From the NCBI GenBank assembly GCA_016873275.1, contig VGXO01000007.1, positions 1 to 64,000 of the forward strand: 64,000 bases of DNA, given 5' to 3'. The notes beneath the pieces are model-generated. The model was not told the DNA's origin, made no database searches, and saw only the letters and a program-made list of their open reading frames with translations. Position numbers and translations under genes: made by a program. Positions 23,367 to 30,958 of this stretch are shown here, one piece after another. This DNA is from Phycisphaerae bacterium. GTDB taxonomy: Bacteria; Planctomycetota; Phycisphaerae; Phycisphaerales; SM1A02. Position 1 is the first letter of the stretch. Each line of letters begins with the position of its first letter.

Positions 23367-23478
23367 CGCGGCACTCCCCGGCGGTTCCTACAGTGTCGCC
23401 GCGTCGGAGATCCCCAACCCCCCGGCGACGCCGATGAGACGAGTGCCTCCGCCCGACGTCGCCGACGAAGCCCCCGCC

Positions 23479-24153
23479 ATGCCGATCCCGAGACGCCGCC
23501 GCGGCGGCTTCACCATCATCGAGACGCTCGTGACGATCGGGATCATCGTCCTCCTCGCGGGGCTCCTCGTCCCGATGGTCGGGCGCATCCGCGACGAGTC
23601 GGTCTCGACCCAGTGCCTGAACAACCTGCGGCAGCTCGGACCGGCGATCGAGTCCTATCGGATCTCGAACAAGGACGTCCTGCCGATGGCGGACTTCCTT
23701 CCGGTCGCCACCGCGAACGGTCCGGAGGGCGGGCTGCCGGGACTCCTCAAGGCGACGATCCCCCTCGACGACCCCGCGTGGCGCTGCCCCGCCGACTTCG
23801 ACGAGGAGTCGCTCGTGACCGGCACGAGCTACTACTACATGCCGGGGCTCCTCCGCTACAGCCCGCAGGTGCAGGTCCCGGTGGCGCAGGCGCTGCTGCC
23901 GCTCGTCCTCGACGGGACGCTCTCGCAGTCGCAGATCGACCGCCAGCGGATCCAGCTCGAGGGTCGGCTCGTCACCCGCTTCTACGACGCGAGCAGCGAC
24001 GCGCGGAAGTTCGCGCTGCTCTCCGACAGCCAGGACCGTCATCCGGTCGGCGACCGCAACCCCCGCAACGGGCTCTTCCGCGACGGCAGCGTCGGGGCGA
24101 TGCCGAAGCCGGAGGAGCTCGCCGAGTCGATCGGCAACGAGGTGGACCCGTGA
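23479..24153 (+). CDS. Type IV pilin-like prepilin (H-X-DG-like)
   Basis: 224 residues. The N-terminal prepilin signal RRRRGG is followed by FTIIETLVTIGIIVLLAGLLVP, with the conserved Glu at position +5 after the cleavage site. Then comes CLNNLRQLGPAIESYR and a C-terminal NGLFRDGSVGAM, close to the H-X9-DG type of prepilin-processed proteins expanded in planctomycetes. It should be processed by a prepilin peptidase and assembled in the inner membrane or a pseudopilus. I chose ATG 23479 because it leaves a short basic leader; an upstream ATG at 23434 would add 15 residues. Its stop overlaps the next gene (TGATG). Confidence 0.85.
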   Translation: MPIPRRRRGGFTIIETLVTIGIIVLLAGLLVPMVGRIRDESVSTQCLNNLRQLGPAIESYRISNKDVLPMADFLPVATANGPEGGLPGLLKATIPLDDPAWRCPADFDEESLVTGTSYYYMPGLLRYSPQVQVPVAQALLPLVLDGTLSQSQIDRQRIQLEGRLVTRFYDASSDARKFALLSDSQDRHPVGDRNPRNGLFRDGSVGAMPKPEELAESIGNEVDP

Positions 24154-24875
24154 TGGGCGTCTCGTGGTGGGAGGTCCGCGGGTGGATCGACCAGCACCGC
24201 CGCTGGCTGACCGCGGCGTTCGCGGTGGTCGCGGTGCTCCTCCTCGCGGGCGGCGCGTTCGCGTGGTGGTCGAGCCGCTGGCGTCCGCCGCCGTCCATCT
24301 TCGACTCGCCGGTCGACGACGCGCTTGGCTACCTCGCGATCGACGACTTCAACCGCCTGCCCCTCGAGGAGCGGGTGCGGTTCATGCTCGACTTCGCCAA
24401 CCGCTTCCGCGGCCTCGAGCAGGGCGAGTCCGCGGTCGTGGCGGCGTTCATGGCGGGTCTCACCGGCAAGGCGCGGGAGCAGCTCCTGCAGAACATGCGG
24501 ATCCTCGCGAAGGACATCCTCGTCGAGGGCGCCGCGACCTACGTCGACCTGCCTCCCAAGGAGCGCGGCGCGTTCATCGACGCGTGGCTCGTGCGCTGGA
24601 GCAAGGTCGGCGAGGAGATGGCGCTCGGCGCGCCGCGGGAGCGGAGCGACGAGGACCGGATCGAGGAGTTCCGCCGCGAGGCGAGGCGCGGGCAGGAGCG
24701 GCAGCTCGAGCGGCAGCAGGAGCGCCCGACCGACCTCTCGCTCACCGAGGTCGGCGCCGGGCGGTTCCTCGACTTCTGGCAGAGCGACGTCGAGAAGGCG
24801 GCGACGCCCCGGGAGCAGGGGCAGATCACCCGCTTCATGGTCGACGTGCGGAAGAGGCTCAGCGGGGGGCTGTAG
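24153..24875 (+). CDS. Single-pass membrane protein, unknown function
   Basis: 240 residues. One membrane helix (LTAAFAVVAVLLLAGGAFAWW, about 19-39) is followed by a helical, charged domain with LPLEERVRFMLDFANRFRGLE, a Gln/Arg-rich segment (GQERQLERQQERPTD) and a helical tail. No known domain. The TGATG overlap with the prepilin gene implies translational coupling, so it is a good candidate for a partner of that prepilin. Confidence 0.75.
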   Translation: MGVSWWEVRGWIDQHRRWLTAAFAVVAVLLLAGGAFAWWSSRWRPPPSIFDSPVDDALGYLAIDDFNRLPLEERVRFMLDFANRFRGLEQGESAVVAAFMAGLTGKAREQLLQNMRILAKDILVEGAATYVDLPPKERGAFIDAWLVRWSKVGEEMALGAPRERSDEDRIEEFRREARRGQERQLERQQERPTDLSLTEVGAGRFLDFWQSDVEKAATPREQGQITRFMVDVRKRLSGGL

Positions 24876-24877
24876 CG

Positions 24878-25564
24878 ATGGATCGCCCCGTCGCTTCAGA
24901 CGACCCGAGCCTCGACGCCTCGACCCGCGTCCTCGACGACGATCGTTCGTTCCCGCAGTCCCGCACCGCCGCGTCGGGCTGGGCGGCGGCGATGCTTCCC
25001 CTCGGCGGCGTCGCGGCGGTGTGGGCGACGGCGATCGCGTGGTGGCCGACGCTTCCCCCGCAGATTCCGCTTCACTTCGATGGCAGCGGCGTGCCCGACC
25101 GCTGGGGGCCGGCGAGCGTGGCGAACTGGTTCATGCTGCCCTTCATCGCCACGTGGATCGCCGCGTTGGTCGGCGGGGTGGGAGTCTTCCTGCCGGCGCT
25201 GGCGCGAACGTGGCCTGGTCTCGTCAACGTGCCGCAGAAGAAGCGGTGGATGGCGCTGTCCCCGGACGCCCGCGTGCGCACGATCGATCCGGTGCGATGG
25301 CTTCTGGGGCTCGTTGGGCTTCTCGTGAACGGCGCGTGGCTCTGGATCCTCTGGGGCACCCGCTGGGTGGCGATGGATCCGGATCCGGCCAACCCCACCC
25401 GCACGCTCGGCGGCGTGGGCTTGGTGCTCGTCCTCGTGGGCGTGATGCTCGCGGGCGTGCTGCTGGCGACGCTTCGCATGCGAACCCTCGTGCTTCGCGA
25501 GGGTGGGTCGGCCGACCCGCCAAGCGACGTCGCCGGAGCGGGCCTCGTCGCACGCGATCCCTAG
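24878..25564 (+). CDS. DUF1648-domain membrane protein
   Basis: 228 residues with four membrane segments. The DUF1648 signature LPPQIPLHFDGSGVPDRWGPA lies between the first and second helices. It is the N-terminal part of SdpI-like proteins. The remaining helices (VRWLLGLVGLLVNGAWLWILW, GVGLVLVLVGVMLAGVLLA) complete the domain. The start is ATG 24878, 2 bp after the preceding stop, so it belongs to the same operon as the prepilin. Its TAG stop lies inside the promoter-like hexamer of hrpB. Confidence 0.8.
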   Translation: MDRPVASDDPSLDASTRVLDDDRSFPQSRTAASGWAAAMLPLGGVAAVWATAIAWWPTLPPQIPLHFDGSGVPDRWGPASVANWFMLPFIATWIAALVGGVGVFLPALARTWPGLVNVPQKKRWMALSPDARVRTIDPVRWLLGLVGLLVNGAWLWILWGTRWVAMDPDPANPTRTLGGVGLVLVLVGVMLAGVLLATLRMRTLVLREGGSADPPSDVAGAGLVARDP

Positions 25565-25567
25565 GAT
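25562..25567 (+). promoter_or_regulatory. Candidate -10 TAGGAT, 7 nt from GTG
   Basis: TAGGAT, then seven bases, then GTG 25575. The TAG is at the same time the stop codon of the preceding gene. Confidence 0.5.
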
Positions 25568-25574
25568 CCGCGGC

Positions 25575-28151
25575 GTGACCGGATCGAGCGGCGGCAATCG
25601 GCGATCTCGAGCGACGCCCTCGTGGCGCGACCTTCCGGCGATGGCGCTCCGCGAGCCGCTGCGGGCCGCGATGCGCGATCCAGGCGCGGCGGTGCTCGTC
25701 GCCCCGACCGGCTCCGGCAAGACGACCGGCGTCCCGCTCCTCCTCGCCGAGGACGAGTCGATCCGCGGGCGCATCGTCGTGCTGCAGCCGCGGCGCCTCG
25801 CGACGCGGGTCACCGCGGCGCGGGTGGCGGAGCTCCTCGGGACGACGCTCGGCGGCGACGAGGTCGGCTTCGCGACGCGGCACGAGCGGGTGATCACGCC
25901 AAGGACGCGGATCCGCTTCCTCACCGAGGGGCTCTTCCTGCGGCAGGTCCTCGAGCGACCGGACCTCGACGGGGTCGGGGCGGTGGTGCTCGACGAGTTT
26001 CATGAGCGCTCGCTCGACGCGGACCTCGTCTTCGGACTGCTGCGGGACCTGCGGTCGCGGCGGCGGGACCTGCGGGTCCTCGTCATGAGCGCGACCCTCG
26101 GCGCGGAGCCGATCGCGCAGGCGCTCGGGGCGCCGATCCTGACCGCGTCCACGCAGGCGTTCCCGGTCGAGGTCGACTACCTCGCCCGCACGAGCCGCGC
26201 GGAGCCGGAGGACCTTGCCGCGGAGGCGGTCGAGCAGGTGCTCGCGGAACGGTCCGCGGAGGCGGGCGACGTCCTGGTGTTCATGCCGGGCGCCCGCGAG
26301 ATCGCCCGCACGATCGATCGCCTGCGGGGGATCCCCGCCGCGCGGCGCGAGCCGCTCGAGCTGCTGCCCCTCCACGGAAGCCTGCCGCCCGCGGAGCAGG
26401 ACCGGGCGCTCCGACCGTGCCGGCACCGCAAGGTGATCGTCGCGACGAACGTGGCGGAGACCTCGATCACGATCGAGGGCGTGCGGACGGTGATCGACGC
26501 GGGGCTCGTGCGGGTCCACCGGCGGAGCCCCTCGCGACCGCTCGACTCGCTCCGCACCGAGCCGACGAGCCGCGCGACCGCGGATCAGCGGGCTGGTCGC
26601 GCGGGACGCACGGCGCCCGGGCGATGCCTGCGGCTCTGGACCGAGGTCGAGCACCTCCGCCGCGAGGCGCATCCGGATCCCGAGGTGCGCCGGGTCGACC
26701 TCGCGGGCGCGGCGCTCTCGATCCTGCGGCTCGGCTTTCGTGATCCGCTCGCCTTCCCGTGGCTCGACGCGCCGGAGCCCGCGGCGGTCGAGGGGGCGAT
26801 CCGCACGTTGCGGCTCGTCGGGGCGATCGACGAGGCGGGCGAGGTGACCGCCGAGGGTCGGGCGATCGCGGCGCTGCCGCTGCATCCGCGGCTCGGACGG
26901 GTCATGCTCGAGGCGTCGCGGCGGGGCGTCGTCGATCGCGCCGCGGGCTGCGCGGCGATCCTCTCCGAACGCGACCTCTTCCCGCCCGGACGCGCCCCGG
27001 ACCTCTCCCGCTTCGATCGCGCGGAGGATCCGCCCTCGGACCTGCTTCGGCAGGCGCGGATGCTCGAGGCGTTCATGCGGCGCGACGAGCTTGACGAGGG
27101 CGATGGTCCGCGGATCGACCGGCGGGCGCTGCGGGAGGTGGCGGCGGTCGCGGGTCAGCTCGAGCAGCTCGCGGGTCGGAGCCTCGCGGACGCGGGGAGC
27201 GTCGCGGGCGGCGGCTCGAGCGAGGACCTCGTCGCCTGCCTGCTGCGGGCGTTTCCCGACCATCTCGCCCGCCGCCCCGACCGCCAGCGGAGCCACGCCC
27301 TGATGCCGGGTCGGCGGCGGGTGCGGCTCGAGCGGGACTCCGCGGCGGCGCTGCCGGGACCGGTGCTCGCGCTCTCGATCCGCGAGGATCCGGCGGGCGA
27401 GGGCGAGACGGTGCTCGCGATGGCGACGAGCGTGCCGCCCGAGTGGCTCCTCGCGGCGCTGCCGGAGTCGGTCGAGGAGCGGCGCGAGCTCGTCTGGAAC
27501 GACCGCGTCGCGGCGGTCGAGGAGCGGGAAGTGATCCTCGTCGCGGGGATCGAGATCGACGAGGTGCGTCGTCCGCCGCGCGGCGAGGAGGCGGTCGCAT
27601 GGGCGTCGGAGATGCTCGCCGCGAGGATCGACGCCGGAGAGGTCGCGCTTCCCGGGTGGGACGAGGCGGTGGATCGGTTCATCGACCGCGTCCGCTGCGT
27701 CGCGGCATGGCGACCGGACCGCGGGCTTCCGGTCTTCGACGACGCCGACCGCCGCGCCGCGCATCGGCGGCTCGCCGAGGGCGCGACCCGCGCGGGCGAG
27801 CTCGCGGGACGCGACGTGCTTGCCGCCGTCGAGGGGCTCCTCACCCGCGAGCAGTCCGCGATGGTCCGCGCCATGGCGCCCGAGCGGATCGAGCTTCCCT
27901 CCGGCTTCCGCATGAAGATCGAGTACGCGCCGGGGCAGCCGCCCCGCGGTCGCGCGAGGATCCAGGACCTCGTCGGGCTCGCCGGATCGCCGATGGTCGG
28001 CGGCGGCGCGGTGCCGGTCCTTCTCGAGATCCTTGCGCCAAACCAACGCCCGGTGCAGGTGACCGCCGACCTCGCGAGCTTCTGGAAGGAGCTCTACCCC
28101 CGGCTCCGGGGGGAACTGAGCCGGCGGTACCCCCGGCACAAGTGGCCCTAA
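25575..28151 (+). CDS. hrpB: ATP-dependent helicase HrpB
   Basis: 858 residues. A DEAH-type superfamily-2 helicase. Walker A APTGSGKTTG is at 43-52, motif Ia around VVLQPRRLATR, DEFHERSLDADL at 140-151 (the DEFH form typical of HrpB), SATLG for motif III, TNVAETSITIEGV for motif V and QRAGRAGRT for motif VI. The HA2 region and the HrpB C-terminal domain follow, the latter ending YPRHKWP as in the family. GTG 25575 is preferred over ATG 25641 because it keeps the conserved LP just ahead of the first helix and follows a promoter-like hexamer. The cellular role of HrpB is poorly defined. Confidence 0.93.
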   Translation: MTGSSGGNRRSRATPSWRDLPAMALREPLRAAMRDPGAAVLVAPTGSGKTTGVPLLLAEDESIRGRIVVLQPRRLATRVTAARVAELLGTTLGGDEVGFATRHERVITPRTRIRFLTEGLFLRQVLERPDLDGVGAVVLDEFHERSLDADLVFGLLRDLRSRRRDLRVLVMSATLGAEPIAQALGAPILTASTQAFPVEVDYLARTSRAEPEDLAAEAVEQVLAERSAEAGDVLVFMPGAREIARTIDRLRGIPAARREPLELLPLHGSLPPAEQDRALRPCRHRKVIVATNVAETSITIEGVRTVIDAGLVRVHRRSPSRPLDSLRTEPTSRATADQRAGRAGRTAPGRCLRLWTEVEHLRREAHPDPEVRRVDLAGAALSILRLGFRDPLAFPWLDAPEPAAVEGAIRTLRLVGAIDEAGEVTAEGRAIAALPLHPRLGRVMLEASRRGVVDRAAGCAAILSERDLFPPGRAPDLSRFDRAEDPPSDLLRQARMLEAFMRRDELDEGDGPRIDRRALREVAAVAGQLEQLAGRSLADAGSVAGGGSSEDLVACLLRAFPDHLARRPDRQRSHALMPGRRRVRLERDSAAALPGPVLALSIREDPAGEGETVLAMATSVPPEWLLAALPESVEERRELVWNDRVAAVEEREVILVAGIEIDEVRRPPRGEEAVAWASEMLAARIDAGEVALPGWDEAVDRFIDRVRCVAAWRPDRGLPVFDDADRRAAHRRLAEGATRAGELAGRDVLAAVEGLLTREQSAMVRAMAPERIELPSGFRMKIEYAPGQPPRGRARIQDLVGLAGSPMVGGGAVPVLLEILAPNQRPVQVTADLASFWKELYPRLRGELSRRYPRHKWP

Positions 28152-28238
28152 GAAAGGACCGGGAGCGAAGAGCGGGGACGGCGATCTGGACGAGTCTTCC
28201 CGCAAGTGCTTGTTTGAGAGCGACTTGCATCAAAACCG

Positions 28239-28267
28239 TTGAAGTTCGGAGGGTGTCCCGATAAACT
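28239..28267 (+). promoter_or_regulatory. Candidate sigma70-type promoter for folC
   Basis: TTGAAG (28239-28244), 17 bp, then TAAACT (28262-28267). The start codon is 9 nt further on, so the transcript would have at most a few untranslated bases. The surrounding 60 bp are clearly richer in A/T than the genes. Confidence 0.5.
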
Positions 28268-28276
28268 CTGCCCCCT

Positions 28277-30106
28277 ATGCCTCGAAACGCCAATTCGCCC
28301 TCTCGGAAGCCTGATCCCACCCCCTCGAACCCCACGGGGACGGTCAAGAAGGGTGGCAAGGCGGAGGGCGGCGGGGCGTCGGGGGGGGCGAAGCCCAAGC
28401 CGAAGCCGAAGCCTGCTCGGGAGACGCCCGCCACCCCGAAGCTGACCGTCCCAGACTCCGGCAACCCCGCGGGCAAGACGACGGTCGTCGGCACCGCGAA
28501 GGGCGCGAAGAAGCCCGCTCGGACGACCTCTGCGAAGCCGAGCGCCGGCCCCGCCAACCTCTCCCCTAAGCCGGCCCCCAAGCCTGCGCAGAAGCCTGCG
28601 CAGAAGCCTGCGCCGAAGTCGGCGACGAAGCCCGCCGCGACCGGCAAGGGAAGGTCGGCGCCGACCGCGACGTTCACCGAGGCGAAGCTCGCCGGCGACG
28701 CGAAGCGGGGGAAGGCGGGCTCGGGAGAGATCTCGAACTACGCCTCGGCGCTTCGATGGCTCCACGACCGCGCCGACATCGAGCGGATGCGGGTCGTCCG
28801 CTACAGCGACGACGCCTTCAAGCTCGACCGGATGCGCGAGTTGCTTCGGCGGCTCGGGAACCCGCACGAGCAGGTCCGCACCATCCACGTCGGCGGCACC
28901 AACGGCAAGGGCGCGACGGTCGCGATGCTCGCCGCGATGCTCGAGGGCTGCGGCTACACCGTCGGGCAGTACGTGAGCCCGCACCTCCTCGACGTGCGCG
29001 AGCGGATCTCGATCAACGGCGCCCCGATCGACCGCGCGTCCTTCACCGACGCGATCCGCGCGGTCGCCGAGGCGGCGGTCGGACTTCCCCAGCCACCCAC
29101 CTTCTTCGAGGTCATCACCGCCGCCGCGTTCAAGCACTACGCGGAGGAGGCGGTGGACATCGCGGTCATCGAGGTCGGGCTCGGCGGGCGCCTCGACTCG
29201 ACGAACGTGATCACGCCGGAGATCTCGATCATCACCTCGATCGACCTCGACCACACGCGGCTGCTCGGCTCGACCCGGGCGGAGATCGCCCGCGAGAAGG
29301 CGGGCATCTTCAAGCCGGGCGTGCCGGCGCTCGTCTTCGATCCGGACGCCCCGGTGGAGGCCGTCTTCCGCGAGGTCGCCGCGAAGGTGGGGGCGCCGCT
29401 CCGCATCGTGAACAAGGACATCGAGTTCTCGAGCCGCTTCTGCTCGAGCCCCGACCTCGGTCCCCACACCCGCGTCTGCCTCTACACCCAGACCAGCCGC
29501 CTCGAGCACCTCCCGGTGCCGCTGCCGGGCGAGCACCAGGCGGGGAACTGCGGGCTCGCCCTCGCGGCGATCGACATCCTCCGCTCGAGCGGGCTCGTGT
29601 GCCCGGAGGACAAGGTCACCGCCGGTCTCGCCCGCACCCGCGTGCCGGGCCGCATGCAGGTGGTGCACGAGCGTCCCAAGGTGCTCGTGGACGGCGCGCA
29701 CAATCCGGCGTCGATCACCGCCCTCATGAAGTGCGCGGGAGCGCACGTCCCCTACGACTCGATGGTCTGCGTCTTCGGCTGCTGCGCCGACAAGGACGTC
29801 GGGGCGATGCTCGACCGCGTGAGCCTCGGCGCGGACAAGGTGATCTTCACCCGCGCCAGCGGCAATCCTCGCGCGATGGATCCCGACGAGCTCCATCGGA
29901 TGTTCATCGAGCGGAGCGGCAAGATGAGCCAGGTCGGTCGGACCCTCGAGGAGGCGCTCGAGCTCGCCGAGCGAGCCGTCAGCCGCGAGGACCTCATCTG
30001 CGTCACCGGCAGCTTCTACCTCGTCGGCGAGGCGATCAAGCACTTCGCGGGGAAGGACTTCAAGGGCGACCCCGCGACGCTCGCGTCGTCGGCGTGGGTC
30101 GGCTGA
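28277..30106 (+). CDS. folC: Folylpolyglutamate/dihydrofolate synthase with long N-terminal extension
   Basis: 609 residues, about 170 longer than usual. Residues 1-150 are a low-complexity Lys/Pro/Ala/Gly tail with KPKPKPKPARE and KPAQKPAQKPAPKSATKPA repeats. The Mur-ligase-like core starts near 152 (YASALRWLHDRADIERMR), with the ATP loop HVGGTNGKGATVAM (204-217), then SPHLLDVRERISING, EVGLGGRLDSTNVI, SIDLDHTRLLG and DGAHNPAS. It adds glutamate to dihydropteroate or folates. The core also shows two unusual cysteine-rich spots (FCSSPDLG, CVFGCCADKD). Reading frame, codon use and promoter position support the long start. Confidence 0.93.
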   Translation: MPRNANSPSRKPDPTPSNPTGTVKKGGKAEGGGASGGAKPKPKPKPARETPATPKLTVPDSGNPAGKTTVVGTAKGAKKPARTTSAKPSAGPANLSPKPAPKPAQKPAQKPAPKSATKPAATGKGRSAPTATFTEAKLAGDAKRGKAGSGEISNYASALRWLHDRADIERMRVVRYSDDAFKLDRMRELLRRLGNPHEQVRTIHVGGTNGKGATVAMLAAMLEGCGYTVGQYVSPHLLDVRERISINGAPIDRASFTDAIRAVAEAAVGLPQPPTFFEVITAAAFKHYAEEAVDIAVIEVGLGGRLDSTNVITPEISIITSIDLDHTRLLGSTRAEIAREKAGIFKPGVPALVFDPDAPVEAVFREVAAKVGAPLRIVNKDIEFSSRFCSSPDLGPHTRVCLYTQTSRLEHLPVPLPGEHQAGNCGLALAAIDILRSSGLVCPEDKVTAGLARTRVPGRMQVVHERPKVLVDGAHNPASITALMKCAGAHVPYDSMVCVFGCCADKDVGAMLDRVSLGADKVIFTRASGNPRAMDPDELHRMFIERSGKMSQVGRTLEEALELAERAVSREDLICVTGSFYLVGEAIKHFAGKDFKGDPATLASSAWVG

Positions 30107-30119
30107 GCTGAGGACGGAC

Positions 30120-30139
30120 CCGCCGCGGACGCTCGGCGG
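30120..30139. terminator. Weak hairpin between convergent genes
   Basis: CCGCCG and CGGCGG form a 6-bp stem with an 8-nt loop in the 35-bp gap between folC and the convergent membrane-protein gene, inside a wider CTGAG/CTCAG pair. Suggestive only. Confidence 0.25.
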
Positions 30140-30141
30140 AC

Positions 30142-30798
30142 TCAGCGCGGCTCGCGGGGCGCGGGAGGCTCCGCGCGGACCGGGGTCCGCATGATCCACC
30201 ACAGCCCGACCGCCACGCCGAGCACGCTCAGGACCCACATCGGCGGCAGGTAGGCGTGCGACGCGTTGATGTTGAGCCCGCGGCACCATCCCATCGCGAG
30301 GACGTGGGCGAGGAGCGCGAGCATCGCGGCGATCGAGATCCTCCGGCGGACCGCCTCCGACCACTGCGGACGCGCGAGCAGGAAGACGAGCGCCGCCGCG
30401 AGACCGCCGCACATGAAGACGAGCTCGCCCTCGAAGCTCATCCGCGGCGCGATCGCGGGCGCGTCCGCGGTCGCCGCCTCGATCGGTCGGAAGAACTCCT
30501 TGAAGTACGCCGGCTCGAGGATGGCGAGCGACATCGGGACGTGCCAGATCACGCCGAAGACGCCCGCGCGGAACCAGTCGCCCGGCGCGACCTTCGCCGA
30601 GCCCCCGCGGGCGAGGCGCCGCTGGGCGAGGAATCCCAGCGCGAGGCAGAGCGCCGCCGCCATCGAGACCCCCTTGTTCACCACGAAGACCGGAAGGCTC
30701 TCGAGGTTCTGCGGCGCGAACGCCACGTAGCGGACCATCGAGTAGGCGAGGGACGCGAGGTAGAGACCGCCGATCCATGCGAGGGTCGGTGAAGGCAT
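30142..30798 (-). CDS. Six-helix membrane protein, unknown function
   Basis: 218 residues with about six membrane segments, from AWIGGLYLASLAYSMVRYV to YLPPMWVLSVLGVAVGLWWIM. Polar positions are conserved-looking: NKG between helices 1 and 2, WH in VFGVIWHVPMSL, and NASHAYLPPMW before the last helix. It looks like a ferric-reductase-like or cytochrome-type integral protein, but I cannot name a family. The start is ATG 30798. A minus-strand TACAAA lies 6 nt upstream, a weak version of the recurrent -10. Confidence 0.65.
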   Translation of the reverse strand: MPSPTLAWIGGLYLASLAYSMVRYVAFAPQNLESLPVFVVNKGVSMAAALCLALGFLAQRRLARGGSAKVAPGDWFRAGVFGVIWHVPMSLAILEPAYFKEFFRPIEAATADAPAIAPRMSFEGELVFMCGGLAAALVFLLARPQWSEAVRRRISIAAMLALLAHVLAMGWCRGLNINASHAYLPPMWVLSVLGVAVGLWWIMRTPVRAEPPAPREPR

Positions 30799-30958
30799 GC
30801 GACGTTTGTATCACGCGAGGCGTGCGGTCGAGGCTCGCGTCGCGGGTCGCGCCGGTCCGTCGGCAGCCCGCGCGGACCATGCGCCTCTCGCGGAGCGGGC
30901 GCCGAACCACGCGGGTACAACACGCGGTCCGAGCCTCTCCGGACGAGCCGATCCGACG

